Positions 11,738 to 23,595 are shown, counted from the first letter of the stretch. The stretch is DNA of 64,000 nucleotides from Przewalskia tangutica (GCA_029844215.1 CM056728.1:57017789-57081788); one strand, 5' to 3'. Numbers and translations: made by a program. Notes: generated by a model not told the origin, from the letters alone.

Positions 11738-12041
11738 GAATGTATTTCACTCGACTACCGTGTTCATGGGATGAGCAGAATGTATTTCACTCGACTACCG
11801 TGTTCATGGATGAACAGGAATGTATTTCACTCATTCACCGTGTTCGTAGGATGAACCGGAATGTATTTCACTCGACTACCGTGTTCATGGGATGAACGGG
11901 AATGTATTTCACTCGACTACCGTGTTCATGGGATGAACCGGGAATGTATTTCACTCGACTACCGCGTTCATGGGATGAACCGGGAATGTATTTCACTCGA
12001 CTACCGCGTTCATGAGATGAACCGGGAATGTATTCCACACG
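11738..12041 (+). repeat. 41-bp minisatellite, seven full units plus a partial
   Basis: Units start near 11738, 11778, 11818, 11859, 11900, 11942 and 11984, with a partial at 12026. The core is GAATGTATTTCACTCGACTA followed by CCGTGTTCATGGGATGAACC. Each unit contains the inverted repeat GTTCAT-GGG-ATGAAC. Open frames cross it only because the unit lacks stops; there is no sign of a gene. Confidence 0.95.
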
Positions 12042-12725
12042 TTTCTATACTGGGTCCATGAGATGGGCCGAGACATGTTATACGTATCACATGATTTGTA
12101 CCTAGACTGCCGGCAGTGAGGAAGGAGTTCCACGGGCATGAGGGATGACTTTGAGGGCGTGAGTCCCTGACTTGACATGACTGCTTTTACGTTATGAATT
12201 GTAGTTTGGTTATCATACATGTCTCCTGCTTTATATAGACTGTTATGATTTCATTCTGATATTTCTGATTTCACATACTTGGTACATGTTGTCTTGACCT
12301 CGCCCGAGGCTGCGTTCATGCCGCAGGTAGAGGTACATCGGCTGTCGATCCCCGCGTTTAGGATCACACTTCAGCGTATTGGGAAGCTCCGTTCCTTCGG
12401 AGGCTTATCTTTTGGTATGTTACCCTGAGTCTGTAGGTTCTTGTACATTCAGGGGTATGGCGGGGCCCTGTCCCGTCATAGTTGTTGTAAAAATCTTAGA
12501 GGTCTGTAGCACTGTTGTGGGCAGGGTTGTAAGGATTGTAACTGTTCAAATGTCTATGTATATATATATGAAAGGCAACCGTTTTGGTTGGCCTGTTTTC
12601 GTTCATCTTGATCCATATCTATTTATATGTTTAAAGTTTTTATTTCCGCTGGTTTTCTCTGATGTTGTATCACTAGGGTGCCCGGGGTAAGGCACCAGTC
12701 ACGGGCCCGGGTTCGGGTCGTGACA

Positions 12726-15395
12726 AATACCCCCCCTTGTAGTGAAGACTTCATCATCCCACACTTAGCTTTTCCAAGGCAAAACTCCCTCCCCTTTTCT
12801 CTTGTGTGTGCTCTCGTTTTTTTGAGCCTTCCCTTGACCTAAAGTTGTCCAAAAATCCCTAAACTTATAAGTGTTCTTCCTTAGTGTGTTAGGAAGATTG
12901 TGTACCAAGAGTTGGAAAAGATTTCACACCCCTAGCCTTAGAATGTCACCTTGGCCGAAACTTGCCATAGTTGAGCCTAAGTGTTCTTCACTTTTGGAGT
13001 TGGATCTTGAAGAGAAGTTGGTTAGGAGCTTCTAAGGGTTGCTTGGAGCGGGTTGGAGCGTAAGGATTTGGAGCTAAACGTTGCTCAGGATCGACTTATA
13101 ATCTTGGATAATTTTGGGCTTATCGAGATAATGATCTATGTCCCCCTATTGTAATTGGATATTATATGTTGTAGTAGTTATACTTGAGTATATTATATTG
13201 GAAGGATGATTATAAAGGTTTGAACTGTATTTACATTGGACTGTACTTACAATAGACTTGTGTAGTATTATTGTGAAGCAGAATTGAACACGTCCGGTTA
13301 GACGTGTAATCCCCTGGGAGTTGTTGGCTGTGCGGGCCTTGATAGGGGAGGAGATTTATGTGATAGCGGGGGGGGGGAGGTGCTGCCAAATTTTCTGTAG
13401 AATAGGGAACTGTTTACTTAGATTATTCTATAAAGAGAACTAGAGGTTGATAGATATATTGTGGTTATTATATGTGGACTTTCTACGCGCGGCATACTCG
13501 ACTTGGCTTGTGGATTAAGCCGAAGAGGTATGTGATTCTTCCTATACTCTTGAGCATGATTGTTGTGAACTATGTAGTACGGTAGACGTATGTGTGTGAA
13601 ATGAATTTTGTTTGTTTAAAACATAAAGTGTTATAATAGCTTTATGGGAAGTTAGTTATAACGACTTTATGAGGATAAAAGAAAGGTTTGATTTTGACAG
13701 TGAAACGACTTGATTTTGAAAGTTAAGAGACTTGATCTTGAAAGATAAGAGACTTGACTTATAACGACTTGTTTTTGGAAAAAGAGAAGTAACTTGATTT
13801 AAGTATAGGTTACTTGTTTTGAAAAGAGTAAAGTTGTTTGGGTTTTAAAAGAACACTTGTTGTTGTTTTAAAAGAGAAGTACTTGATTTTAAAAGCTTGT
13901 AAAGATTTTCTGAAGGTGTAGTAATTTGGTTTAAAAAGGAAACGTGTTTTAATACTACGAGTATTAGTATTGTGTGGCTTTTACATAAAGAGGGGTCTTT
14001 TTGAAAGAAGGAAAGTATGTAGTATTTTGGGTTGAAACCCGTATTGTTGACATAAAATAAAAGTATGTTGAACTTACCTATGCTTGTTGTGATAGCTTTG
14101 TTGTGCAAGTGTTTTGATTTTGTGCTACCGTGTCTCTCGGGGAGGGCCGGCTATCTGATTGATTATTTGGACATACTGACGCGTTGGATGGTCCACGAGT
14201 ATGCGTCCACTATTGAGTATTATCTGGTTATTCCTTTTGGACATACTGACGCGTTGGGTGACCCACGAGTATCGTCCGCGCCAGAGTATTATCTTGTTAT
14301 TTCCTTTGGACATCTTGTGCGATGGATGATCCACGGGCGTCGTCGATGGGATGGTTTCATGGCCATGACTTCCGAGGTGAGATCGGGGCATGCGGTCATT
14401 GTGAGGTTGATTGTTAGTCCATGGACCGCTAATCCATGAAGCTTGCCGCGGTGACGGCGATCACGGGCTTGATTTATGCGTGTGGTTCGTGCACACTTTA
14501 GATACTTGTTCGGTCATTTTCGTGTCTGGTAGCCTCGGTAGATAGCTTAAGATACTTGCCTCGGTCATATCTTGTGAGGCGGTAGGCTATTATGCGTTAG
14601 CTTAAGATACTTGCCTCGGCGATTCGTGGCTAGCTTTTGGGTGGTAGTTGGCTTCGTACCTTGCGTGATGGGATATGACTAGCTTTTGGGTGGTAGTTGG
14701 CTATTCTACTTGGCGTCCCGGTTTTGATGACGCAGCGAGGATCTAGTGTTGAGTTCACATACGGGTGTTGTTTTACATCATATGCTGCCGTCAGTGAGGA
14801 ATGAGTTCCACGGGCATGAGTGATATTATGGGCGTGAGACCCATAGTTATGTGTGAGTGATTATTCTGGGGATATGCGTCCCCTTACTTGGCATAACTGC
14901 TTACTTATCGTAAAATGGTTTTATAAAATGATGAAATGGGATTTCATTACAGTATTTTTCAGTTTCACATACTTGGTACTGTTATGCGACCTCCTTGGCA
15001 GTGCGTTCATGCCGCAGTAAGTACATCGGTTGTGGATCCTCGCTCATAGGATCACGATTCGATATCGGGAAGCTCCGTTTCTCCGGAGGCTTATCTTTTG
15101 GTATGTTTCCCTGAGTTGTAGGTTCTTGTACATTCAGGGGTATGGCGGGGCCCTGTCCCGTCATAGTTGTTGTTACATTCTTAGAGGTCTGTAGTACTGT
15201 TGTGGGCAGGGTTGTAAAGGATTGTAACTGTTCGGTTTTATATATACATGAAGGCGACCGTTTTGGTTGGCCTATTTTCTTATGATGTATCTTGTTTCCT
15301 GTTTAAGTTTTTATTTCCGCTGATTTTCTCTGATGTTGTATCACTAGGGTGCCCGGGGTAAGGCACTAGTCGCGGGCCCGAGGCGGGTCGTGACA
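12726..15395 (+). mobile_element. LTR K, right part (start missing)
   Basis: Begins abruptly inside an LTR leader (AATACCCCCCC, directly after a TATA in complete copies) and ends in GGGTCGTGACA. The donor-like position near 13125 reads ATCGAGATAA, so GT is lost here. It is mosaic: near 13285-13390 it carries the GACGTGTAATCCCC block typical of B/D LTRs within an E/G-like LTR. A minisatellite lies at 14155-14376 and terminal hairpins at 15035-15395. No gene is seen. Confidence 0.85.
14155..14376 (+). repeat. About 70-bp tandem repeat in LTR K
   Basis: TTGGACATACTGACGCGTTGG recurs at about 14169 and 14239, and in diverged form at 14308, each followed by a TGGTCCACGAGTA-like stretch. Further short duplications (AGATACTTGCCTCGG, TAGCTTTTGGGTGGTAGTTG) occur at 14500-14720. 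Confidence 0.85.
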
Positions 15396-17888
15396 CACAC
15401 CCCCCCTTCCTAGTAGCTCTCGCCGAAACTCCCCCCCCTCTTGATAGTTCTCGTCCCACACCCCTCTCCCTTAACCAAACTTTGTCCAAAAATTCCTAAA
15501 CTCTTAAGTGTTCTTCCTTAGTGTATTAGGAAGACTATTAACCAAAGGTTAGAAAAGATTTCACACCCTAGCCCCTAAAGCCTCACCTTGGCCGAGAGTT
15601 GTGAGGACAAGAACCTTAGTGTTCTTCACTTGTTTAGGTTGGTTCTTAAAGAGGAGTTGGTTAGGAGCGTATAAGGGTTGCTTGGAGCGGGTTGGAGCGC
15701 ACGGAGTAGGAGTTAAACGTTGCTCAGGATCGACATTAAAACTTGGATAATTTTGGGCTTATCGAGGTAATTAATCCTGTCCTTCTATTATAATTGGAGG
15801 TTACATACTATAGTAGTATAGAAATGAGTATAAGATATATAGAAGGATGTTAAAGAAGAGAATTGAACTGTAATTACATAGAATTTGTATTCTGATGAGA
15901 CTTGAGTAGTTGTGGGTAGGAAGTCTTGCGATTTTCCGTAGAAGTAAGAACCTTCGCTTAGATTATTCTCTGAGTAGTCTAGGCGTTGATAGGCGTATTT
16001 GACTATTATAGGTTGATACTCTGCGCGACATATTCGACTTGGCGGTGGATTTGTAGGAGGTATGTGATTCTTCCTATCCTTTTGAGCATGATATTTTAAA
16101 AGAATATATATAGTACGGTAGGCGTACGTGTGTAACTGAACGTGGTTTTACTTCGATGTCTTTTGACTTGAGTTTTAAATAATAAGAATCTTGAAGTATT
16201 TCAAAAGAGTTATGAATCGTTTTTGAAAGAAGAGTAATACTTGGTTTTAAAAGCTTAAGAGTTATGCTAGCTTTATGGGAAGTTAGGTATAACGACTTAA
16301 GAATGATAAAAGGGACGATTTACTTAATTGTTTATGGAAGCCTTGTATTGATTTCGGAAAAGGGAAATAAGTATCGAACAAACCACTGCAGCGCTAATAA
16401 AGGAAAATGTATCGACTAAGTAAGTATTATTAAAACCAGTAGAAACCCCCATCTGCATAGAAGCTAAGATAAGACAAAATTGTATTACATTTCCTAGATC
16501 ATGACTGCTTTAATAAGATCATTAATAAACAAGTTTTGATTTTCTTAAAAATTTCAAAGTAAGGACTTGATTTATAAAAGACAAAGACTTGAAAAATTGA
16601 AGTGTTTTCATTTAAAAAGGAAGGCATGCTTTGTCTTAAGTTGGTTCAAAAAGAAGGTAGAAAGCTGTTTTGGTTTACTTAAAAGATAGTCACTCTATTT
16701 TTGATATTACGTATCGTGTGCCTTTTGTGAAAAGCGGATCTTTTTAAAGAGTTAATGTATGAAGTACTTTGGGGATAAAAACCCGAACTTGTTGACAAAA
16801 AATAGAAAGTACCTTGTGTGAATAACTTGACTATGTGGGTTTGTGATAGCCTTGTAATACTTTCTTGTTGGTTTGATAAGTAAACATGTTATGATTACGT
16901 GTGTTAGTGTCTTGTGATGTTGTGTAAGGGGTTATTCTTGTTGTGCTTACGTTGTTAAGCGTTAAGCCCGTTATCTTGTTATTATATCACATACCCCGGC
17001 TTGTTATCACAGGGCTTGCCACGCGATGCGGTCTATCGACTATGTGGTGCAATGTGACTATGCGAGTGCGGGAGTTCGAGATTGATCATTCGGTGTATTA
17101 TCCGTCACGAGGAATGCCTCATGCGATGCAATGTGACTACGCGGTCTATGTGACTATGCGGACTGCGAGAGTCGAGGAGGATACCGCGGGTTAGCTACCG
17201 TCACGAGGAATACCTCATGCGGAGTGCATGTGTGACTTATGCGGTGCGGGAGTTCGAGATTAGGCTCGCATAATGATACTATGGGCGATTAGCCTTGCCC
17301 GATCATTAGCGGCCTAGAAAAGACCGGTTATGTTATGTCTATTTTGCTTTTGGTTATCTTTGTGGCACTATATGCGATTACATTGGTTGTTTCGTACATA
17401 TTTGTAAAAATTGGTTTTAAAATGATATGATTTCATTTAAAGTACTTCTGATTTCACATACTTGGTACTGTTATCGACCTCCTTGAAGTGCGTTCATGCC
17501 GCAGGTAGAGGTACACCAGTTGTTGATCCTCGCTCATAGGGTCACAGTTCAGCGTTTTGGGAAGCTCCGTGTCTCCGGAGGCTTATCTTGGGTATAGTCC
17601 CCTGTCGTTGTAGGTACTTACATTCAGGGGTATGGCGGGGCCCTGTCCCGCCATTGTTGTTATAACATTCTTAGAGGTCTGTAGTACTGTTGTGGGCAGG
17701 CTTGTAAAAGGGATGTAACTGTTCAAATTTTTATATATATATGCCGACAGGCAGCTCTTCTCAGATAAACTGTTTCTCACTTCATATTGTTTCATGTCTT
17801 GTTTTATATTCCGCTGGTTACTCTGATGTATGTCTACTTGGGTGCCCGGGTAAGGCACCAGTCACGGGCCCGGGGTCGGGTCGTGACA
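15396..17888 (+). mobile_element. Element G 5' LTR, right part
   Basis: Starts at CACACCCCCCCTTCCTAG, corresponding to about 21113 of the intact G 3' LTR, and ends TCGTGACA at 17888 next to a PBS. The first ~585 bp including U3 and TATA are absent, replaced by the end of K. Donor-like ATCGAGGTAA lies at 15761-15770, the ATGCGG-rich minisatellite at 17010-17260 and terminal hairpins from about 17525. No gene. Confidence 0.88.
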
Positions 17889-17892
17889 AAAG

Positions 17893-17904
17893 TGGTATCA
17901 GAGC
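17893..17904 (+). other. Element G primer-binding site
   Basis: TGGTATCAGAGC, perfect complement of the initiator tRNA-Met 3' end, four bases inside the LTR end. Confidence 0.95.
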
Positions 17905-18097
17905 AGTTAATCCTCGGAAGGTGTCTACAGACCGTATCTAGTAGAGTCTTGCTTATCGGTGTGTTGTGCACCACACCAATAATCAGGAGGCTATAGGATA
18001 TTTAGGATTGGTTTCCATTCTTCTCACTCTGAGATCGTGCCTTAGAGCTGTGTTATAAGTTGGACCCCTCTAACGTATTTCTTTCCACTTACCGATT

Positions 18098-18874
18098 ATG
18101 CCTCGCGCAAAACCGGGCGAGAAGAGGCAAAGCGGCGAGGCTGCGAGTAGAACACGAGAGGTTACGAGGCACAGCCCAATCATCACACGAGGTGGTGCTT
18201 CATTCGGGAGTTCTGCGGCGTCGCGGCCAGAGAGTCTAGCACAACGGCGGCAGTTCCTACTGCGGCCATGATATTTGAACCTTCAGTTCCACGACCAGTA
18301 GCAGAAAGTATGGATTGCAAAGAGACGACCCTGTTACTAGCTAGGGATTTAGCAACCAGAGAGTATATTATGTACCGATTTATCACAGGTCTTGATGATT
18401 ATCTAAAAGAGGGTTGTGCAAGAGTAGCTCTTGATCGAGGCATGAGCATGGCTGCGTGCGGGCTTATGCGCTGGCCGAGAAACATAGGAATCAGCGGGTT
18501 AACCAAGATCGCGAAGAAGGCGGTCGGCGGTCCTGGTAACTTTCGAGGCGAATCGCCTCAGTGACGGATATGCGCCTCCGCTTGATCAGAGTGGTCCTCG
18601 CGGGGTTCGGGGCGTTCGGGTGCGCGGAGTTGGTCGAGCTCGGGGCTTCCGGTTCAGCTATCGTAGGTTCCGGCCGGCCGGATTCCGTTTTCCTCGGTGT
18701 TCGCGATGTGGCGGCGCCCGGGAATGTCGTCTTTTTGTTGGTGCTTGTTATGCTTGCGGCCAGCAGGGCCATTTGCGAAATTATCCGACCCGGTGGCGCG
18801 GATGTAGAGACTCACGCCGGGATCGGTGGCTAGTTCATCACCTTCCTGCTATGCGCCCAACAGGGCAGGATTGA
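18098..18874 (+). pseudogene. Element G gag remnant
   Basis: ATG at 18098 opens MPRAKPGEKRQSGEAAS, the basic gag start. The capsid core seen in D (WFDSW to FDSLARYV) is missing. The frame at 18268-18564 resumes with FITGLDDYLKEGCARVALD, matching RYVTGLDDYLAESCTGVALQ of D. The 18620-18874 frame ends with a zinc knuckle CYACGQQGHLRNY whose last Cys is Tyr. Frameshifts separate the pieces. Capsid deletion plus knuckle change make it non-functional. It ends about where D gag ends (MRPTGQD against MHRAGQDHD). Confidence 0.8.
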
Positions 18875-19555
18875 TTAGAACGACAAAGGGGAGTGAAGCA
18901 GTAGATACAGGTATATCCTTAACCCTCTAGAGATTAGTATGTGTGATAAGAGGAGTATATTTTAAGTGTTATGTTCAGATAGCATTGTGTTAATTGTGAT
19001 TAGAAATCATGGTTAGGTAAAAGGGTAAGATTGGGGATAGGGAAAGTATGAGCCTTAGAGTTTTATACGTGGAGACCTTAGAGGCGAGGCCATCTTGAGT
19101 AAAAGATTTATTTTTATGTTTGACCCTTATCGGAGTGCATAGTATACGTGAGATATGTTTGTGTGATAAGTCCCTGTGTAGTGTGAAATGAAAGAGGGTA
19201 GTTGAGCTAAGAAGACCACTAGGTTTTCGTGACTCGATGGTGAGGTTGTTCCGGATCGGGAAACAAGAGCTTGGCGCGAGAAATGGGTCGGGTTGAGGCC
19301 AGATTGCGGGTCAACCCGCAGACCAGTTTGAAGTAAGGAAAAATTGTGGTGGTCCCACTTTGTGATAAGTCACGAGGTGTTAGGCCCAGTTTAGTTAACC
19401 ATCGACGAGTTCGTGGATGCGTTCGACCGATGTCGGTAGCGATGAGGTCAGCCCATCTTGTCTTTCAGTCAGAACTGTTTACTCGGCAGAGGGTTATGCG
19501 AGATGTTATATATCAGGAAGGTTGTAAGACTGCACGGGGTTCCTACTTTTACTTT
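18875..19555 (+). other. Conserved non-coding block of gag-only elements (G copy)
   Basis: No sustained open frame. It aligns along its length with H (29491-30139) and D (43560 down to about 43000, minus): shared landmarks are TTAACCCTCTAGAGATTAGT, GAGCTAAGAAGACCACTAGG, the inverted repeat GCGGGTCAACCCGC (19306-19319) and GTTCGTGGATGCGTTCGACC. E and I have nothing like it. Its retention in three separate elements suggests a packaging or replication role, or simply common descent. Confidence 0.75.
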
Positions 19556-20240
19556 ATGACAGGAAGTGGAGCCCAGTTTACGGCTATTTCTTTTTATGGA
19601 GGTTTTACCAGGCAAGGTTAGGAACTCAGGTGAGTCTCAGTATTGCATTCACCCTCGGGCCGGTGTTTTTGATTTCAGAAGTAGCTGTAAGGATTATTCT
19701 CCTCTTGTTGAGTGAGTATTATAATAACTACCATTTCAGTATTCGGATGTCGCCTTATGAAGCCGGGTATGGGCGTAAGGGTAGGTTAACAGTCGATTGG
19801 TTCGATGTTGGCAAGGTTCAGATAGTTGGTTCATACTTGATTCAGCAGGATGTGGATAAGGTGAAGCTTATCCAGGAGAGGTTATTGGCAGCTCAGAGTC
19901 AACAGAAGTCGTGCGGATAATCGGCGTCGACACTTGAAGTTCAGGTTGACGGTGGGTTTTCTTAAAGGTACCACCCCGGAAGGGCGTGACAAGATTTGGA
20001 AAGCAGGGGAAACTTAGCCCGAGGTACTTTGAGCGTTTTCAGATCATTTGGAGAATAGGCCAGGTTGCCTATAAGTTAGCTTTGCCGTCCGACGTAGGAG
20101 GCAGTACATCCGGTCTTTCATGTTGCTATGTTCAGAAAAGTATCGGAGATCCATCCAGAGTGTTCCCAGTTAATGATGACCAAGTTGGAGATAGTAACCC
20201 CGAGATTTTGGAAACTGAAGCAATAACAGGAAGGTGGTAA
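19556..20240 (+). pseudogene. Element G integrase C-terminal relic
   Basis: Translations show TGSGAQFTAISF-like core end, then YYNNYHFSIRMSPYEAGYGR, DWFDVGKVQIVG and, in the 19986-20240 frame, GKLSPRYFERFQIIWRIGQV (GPY/F module). Sequence between the GAQFT and NNYHFS motifs is shortened, removing part of the catalytic core. There is no RT, RNase H or chromodomain. It suggests G derives from a pol-bearing ancestor by internal deletion. Confidence 0.82.
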
Positions 20241-20410
20241 GTTTATTTAGGAAGTGTTCGAGTGTACGAGGAGGGTACGACGAGTAAGAGAATAGAAGTG
20301 ATCATTACTTTTGTGAAGTAAAGGTGCGAAGGGAATATCTTTTAGACCTTGGGTGAAAGCTTTTGTGATGCTAGAGGTGATTCCTTGTGGACTTGGATTT
20401 AAGTAATTGC

Positions 20411-20526
20411 GCGTGTTGTATTGTGGCCATGTGTGGCATTTGCAAACTGTTTAAGTTATGAGGAACTTTATCGTTATCTGTCTTGGGAAGGAACATTCGG
20501 GACAAATGTTTCTAAGGAGGGGAGAA
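20411..20526 (+). promoter_or_regulatory. Element G pre-purine-tract block and purine tract
   Basis: 20411-20510 is nearly identical to E 62343-62436, directly linking G with the autonomous type. The inverted repeat here is ACATTCGGGACAAATGT (20493-20509, one arm mutated). AAGGAGGGGAGAA (20514-20526) abuts the 3' LTR. Confidence 0.9.
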
Positions 20527-23500
20527 TGTTATACCCCGTATTTTCAGAGTATGTATGTGAGGACGTACGTACATTTGTACAAACCCTAATTAGGTTAAGG
20601 ATGGAATTGTGAACTTTCAACGGAAAAGATTCCGAACCTTGTGAAGGAAATTCTACGTTTTTAATATTTTAACCGATTACGGATTTTTCCGAGAGACGAA
20701 ATATTTTGGACCAATAGGAGGGCGACATGTGTCACCCTTAGTTGGCATGGGTTGGACGAAAATGTTGGCCAAGTGGACAAGGTCAAGTGGTCAAAGTCTT
20801 GGAAGATATTTTCTTTTGGTGAGTGGGAGTAGGTATGTTTGACGTTTTTTGTGCCTAGTGGAAGGCCACATGGCTCTTTGTTGTGGGGGACATATTTCCC
20901 AAGGTTGTGGTGGACATATGTCCCAACATTGTGGTGGACACTTGGTTGGAAGACCTCATTCTTCACATGGATCCAAATCTTCACCCTCCATTTGTTTTAA
21001 TCTTGGCCCTTAGTGGTTCTATAAATACCCCCCTCTTGTGCAAGACTTCTTCATCACTTGAACAATTTCCAAGTCTCAAAATCCCTCTCCCCCTTTGAGA
21101 AGATCTCGTCCAAACACCCCCCCCTTCCTAGTAGCTCTCCCCGAAACTCCCCCCCCTCTTGATAGTTCTCGTCCCACACCCCTCTCCCTTAACCAAACTT
21201 TGTCCAAAAATTCCTAAACTCTTAAGTGTTCTTCCTTAGTGTATTAGGAAGACTATTAACCAAAGGTTAGAAAAGATTTCACACCCTAGCCCTAAAGCCT
21301 CACCTTGGCCGAGAGTTGTGAGGACAAGAACCTTAGTGTTCTTCACTTGTTTAGGTTGGTTCTTAAAGAGGAGTTGGTTAGGAGCGTATAAGGGTTGCTT
21401 GGAGCGGGTTGGAGCGCACGGAGTAGGAGCTAAACGTTGCTCAGGATCGACATTAAAACTTGGATAATTTTGGGCTTATCGAGGTAATTAATCCTGTCCT
21501 TCTATTGTAATTGGAGGTTACATACTATAGTAGTATAGAAATGAGTATAAGATATATAGAAGGATGTTAAAGAAGAGAATTGAACTGTAATTACATAGAT
21601 TTGTATTCTGATGAACTTGAGTAGTTGTGGGTAGGGAAGTCTTGCCCAATTTTCCGTAGAAGTAAGAACCTTCGCTTAGATTATTCTCTGAGTAGTCTAG
21701 ACGTTGATAGACGTATTTGACTATTATAGGTTGATACTCTGCGCGCGACATATTCGACTTGGCAGGTGGATTTCGCCGAGGAGGTATGTGATTCTTCCTA
21801 TCCTTTTGAGCATGATATTTTAAAAGAATATATATAGTACGGTGAGCGACGTGTGTAACTGAACGTGGTTTTACTTCGATGTCTTTTGACTTGAGTTTTA
21901 AATAATAAGAATCTTGAAGTATTTCAAAAGAGTTATGAATCGTTTTTGAAAGAAGAGTAATACTTGGTTTTAAAAGCTTAAGAGTTATGCTAGCTTTATG
22001 GGAAGTTAGGTATAACGACTTAAGAATGATAAAAGGGACGGTTTACTTAATTGTTTATGGAAGCCTTGTATTGATTTCGGAAAAGGGAAATAAGTATCGA
22101 ACAAACCACTGCAGCGCTAATAAAAGAAAATGTATCGACTAAGTAAGTATTATTAAAACCAGTAGAAACCCCCATCTGTATAGAAGCTAAGATAAGACAA
22201 AATTGTATTACATTTCCTAGATCATGACTGCTTTAATAAGATCATTAATAAACAAGTTTTGATTTTCTTAAAAATTTCAAAGTAAGGACTTGATTTATAA
22301 AAGACAAAGACTTGAAAAATTGAAGTGTTTTCATTTAAAAATGAAGGCATGCTTTGTCTTAAGATGGTTCAAAAAGAAGGTAGGGAAACTGTTTTGGTTT
22401 ACTTAAAAAGATAGTCACTCTATTTTTGATACTACGGGTATCGTGTGCCTTTTGTGAAAGAAACAGATATTTTTAAAGAGTTAATGTATGAAGTACTTTG
22501 GGGATAAAAACCCGAACTTGTTGACAAAAAATAGAAAGTACCTTGTGTGAATAACTTGACTATGTGGGTTTGTGATAGCCTTGTAATACTTTCTTGTTGG
22601 TTTGATAAGTAAACATGTTATGATGCTACGTGTGTTAGTGTCTTGTGATGTTGTGTAAGGGGGTTATTCTTGTTGTGCTTACGTTGTTAAACGTTAAGCT
22701 GTTATCTTGTTATTATATCACATACCGCGACTTGTTATACAGGGCTTGCCACCTTGATGCGGTCTATACGGCTATGCGGTGCTGTGACTATGCGGGCTGC
22801 GGGAGTTCGAGATTGATCATTCGTGTGTATTATCCGTCGAGGAATGCCTCATGCGGTCTATGTGACTACGCGGTCTATGTGATTATGCGGACTGCGGGAG
22901 TCGGGAGGATACAGCGGGTTAGCTACCGTCACGAGGAATACCTCATGCGGGTGCATGTGTGACCTATGCGGTGCGGGAGTTCGAGATTAGGCTCGCATAA
23001 TGATACTATGGGCGATTGGCCTTGCCCGATCATTAGCGGCCTAGAAAAGACCGGTTATGTTATGTCTATTTTGCTTTTGGTTATCTTTGTGGCACTATTT
23101 GCGGTTAAATTGGTTTTTTCGTACATATTTGTAAAAATTGTTTTTAAAATTATATGATTTCATTTAAAGTACTTCTGATTTCACATACTTGGTACTGTTA
23201 TCGACCTCCTTGGGGCTGCGTTCATACCGCGGTAGAGTACACGATTGTTGATCCTCGCCATAGGGTCACGGTTCAGCGTTTTGGGAAGCTCGTGTCTCGG
23301 AGGCTTATCTTGGGTATAGTCCTGTCGTTGTAGGTACTTACATTCGGGGTATGGCGGGCCACTGTCCGCCATTGTTGTTATAACATTCTTAGAGTGCAGT
23401 AATCTTGTTGTGGCGGAGCTTGTAAAGGGATATAGCTGTTCAAATTTTTATATATATATGCCGACAGTGACTCTTCTCGAATAAACTGTTTCTCACTTCA

Positions 23501-23595
23501 TATTGTTTCATGTCTTGTTTTATATTCCGGTTACTCGATGTATGTCTACTTGGGTGCCGGGTAAGGCACGATCCACGCCAGGTCGGGTCGTGACA
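20527..23595 (+). mobile_element. Element G 3' LTR, intact, 3,069 bp
   Basis: TGTTATACCCCG to GTCGTGACA. TATA CTATAAATACCC at 21019-21030, about 490 bp from the start; C/T-rich leader; donor-like ATCGAGGTAA at 21478-21487; CTTTATGGGAAGTTAG block near 21995; ATGCGG minisatellite at 22745-22985; terminal hairpins from about 23245. The last 400 bp contain many small indels relative to 17460-17888 of the 5' LTR, clustered at CAG/CTG. The right flank TTCAC (23596-23600) is C LTR. No gene. Confidence 0.92.

Larger units (their letters stand above)
9204..12725 (+). mobile_element. Hybrid LTR (C start, M end), 3.5 kb
   Basis: The first ~950 bp match the D-type LTR (42585 downward, minus), including the 23-bp palindrome at 9733-9755 and an AAAG|GTAACA donor-like site near 9952. 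From about 10160 it switches to an H/O-type leader, with a second donor-like ATCGAG|GTAA at 10311-10320. Then follow the conserved middle blocks, a 41-bp minisatellite (11738-12041) and terminal hairpins (12347-12725). Two leaders in one LTR and extra length compared with D (2,933 bp) indicate an unequal recombinant. No gene is seen. Confidence 0.85.

Noticed and set aside
11738..12041. CRISPR-like array
   Set aside because: Units are contiguous without unique spacers, inside a plant retrotransposon LTR.
11692..12061. Repetitive protein (ECISLDYRVHGMNR-type repeats)
   Set aside because: The open frame is a by-product of a 41-bp stop-free minisatellite in an LTR; units of 40-42 bp shift the phase between copies and there is no homologous protein motif.
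9204..12725. Solo LTR
   Set aside because: The left flank CCCAT does not match the base after 12725 (AATAC), but does match 24015-24019, so it is the left end of a larger composite.
17893..17904. tRNA gene fragment
   Set aside because: Only the 12-nt complement of initiator tRNA-Met is present, at the position of a primer-binding site; no cloverleaf.
18875..19555. Captured host gene exon in the gag-only elements
   Set aside because: No open frame is shared by G, H and D, and conservation is in patches, including a dyad, rather than in codon phase. A database search could still overturn this.
20655..20985. 107-aa minus frame in the G 3' LTR
   Set aside because: Crosses U3 antisense, with short repeats (TGTCCACCACA-type) giving an HHN-rich peptide; no conservation in other LTRs.
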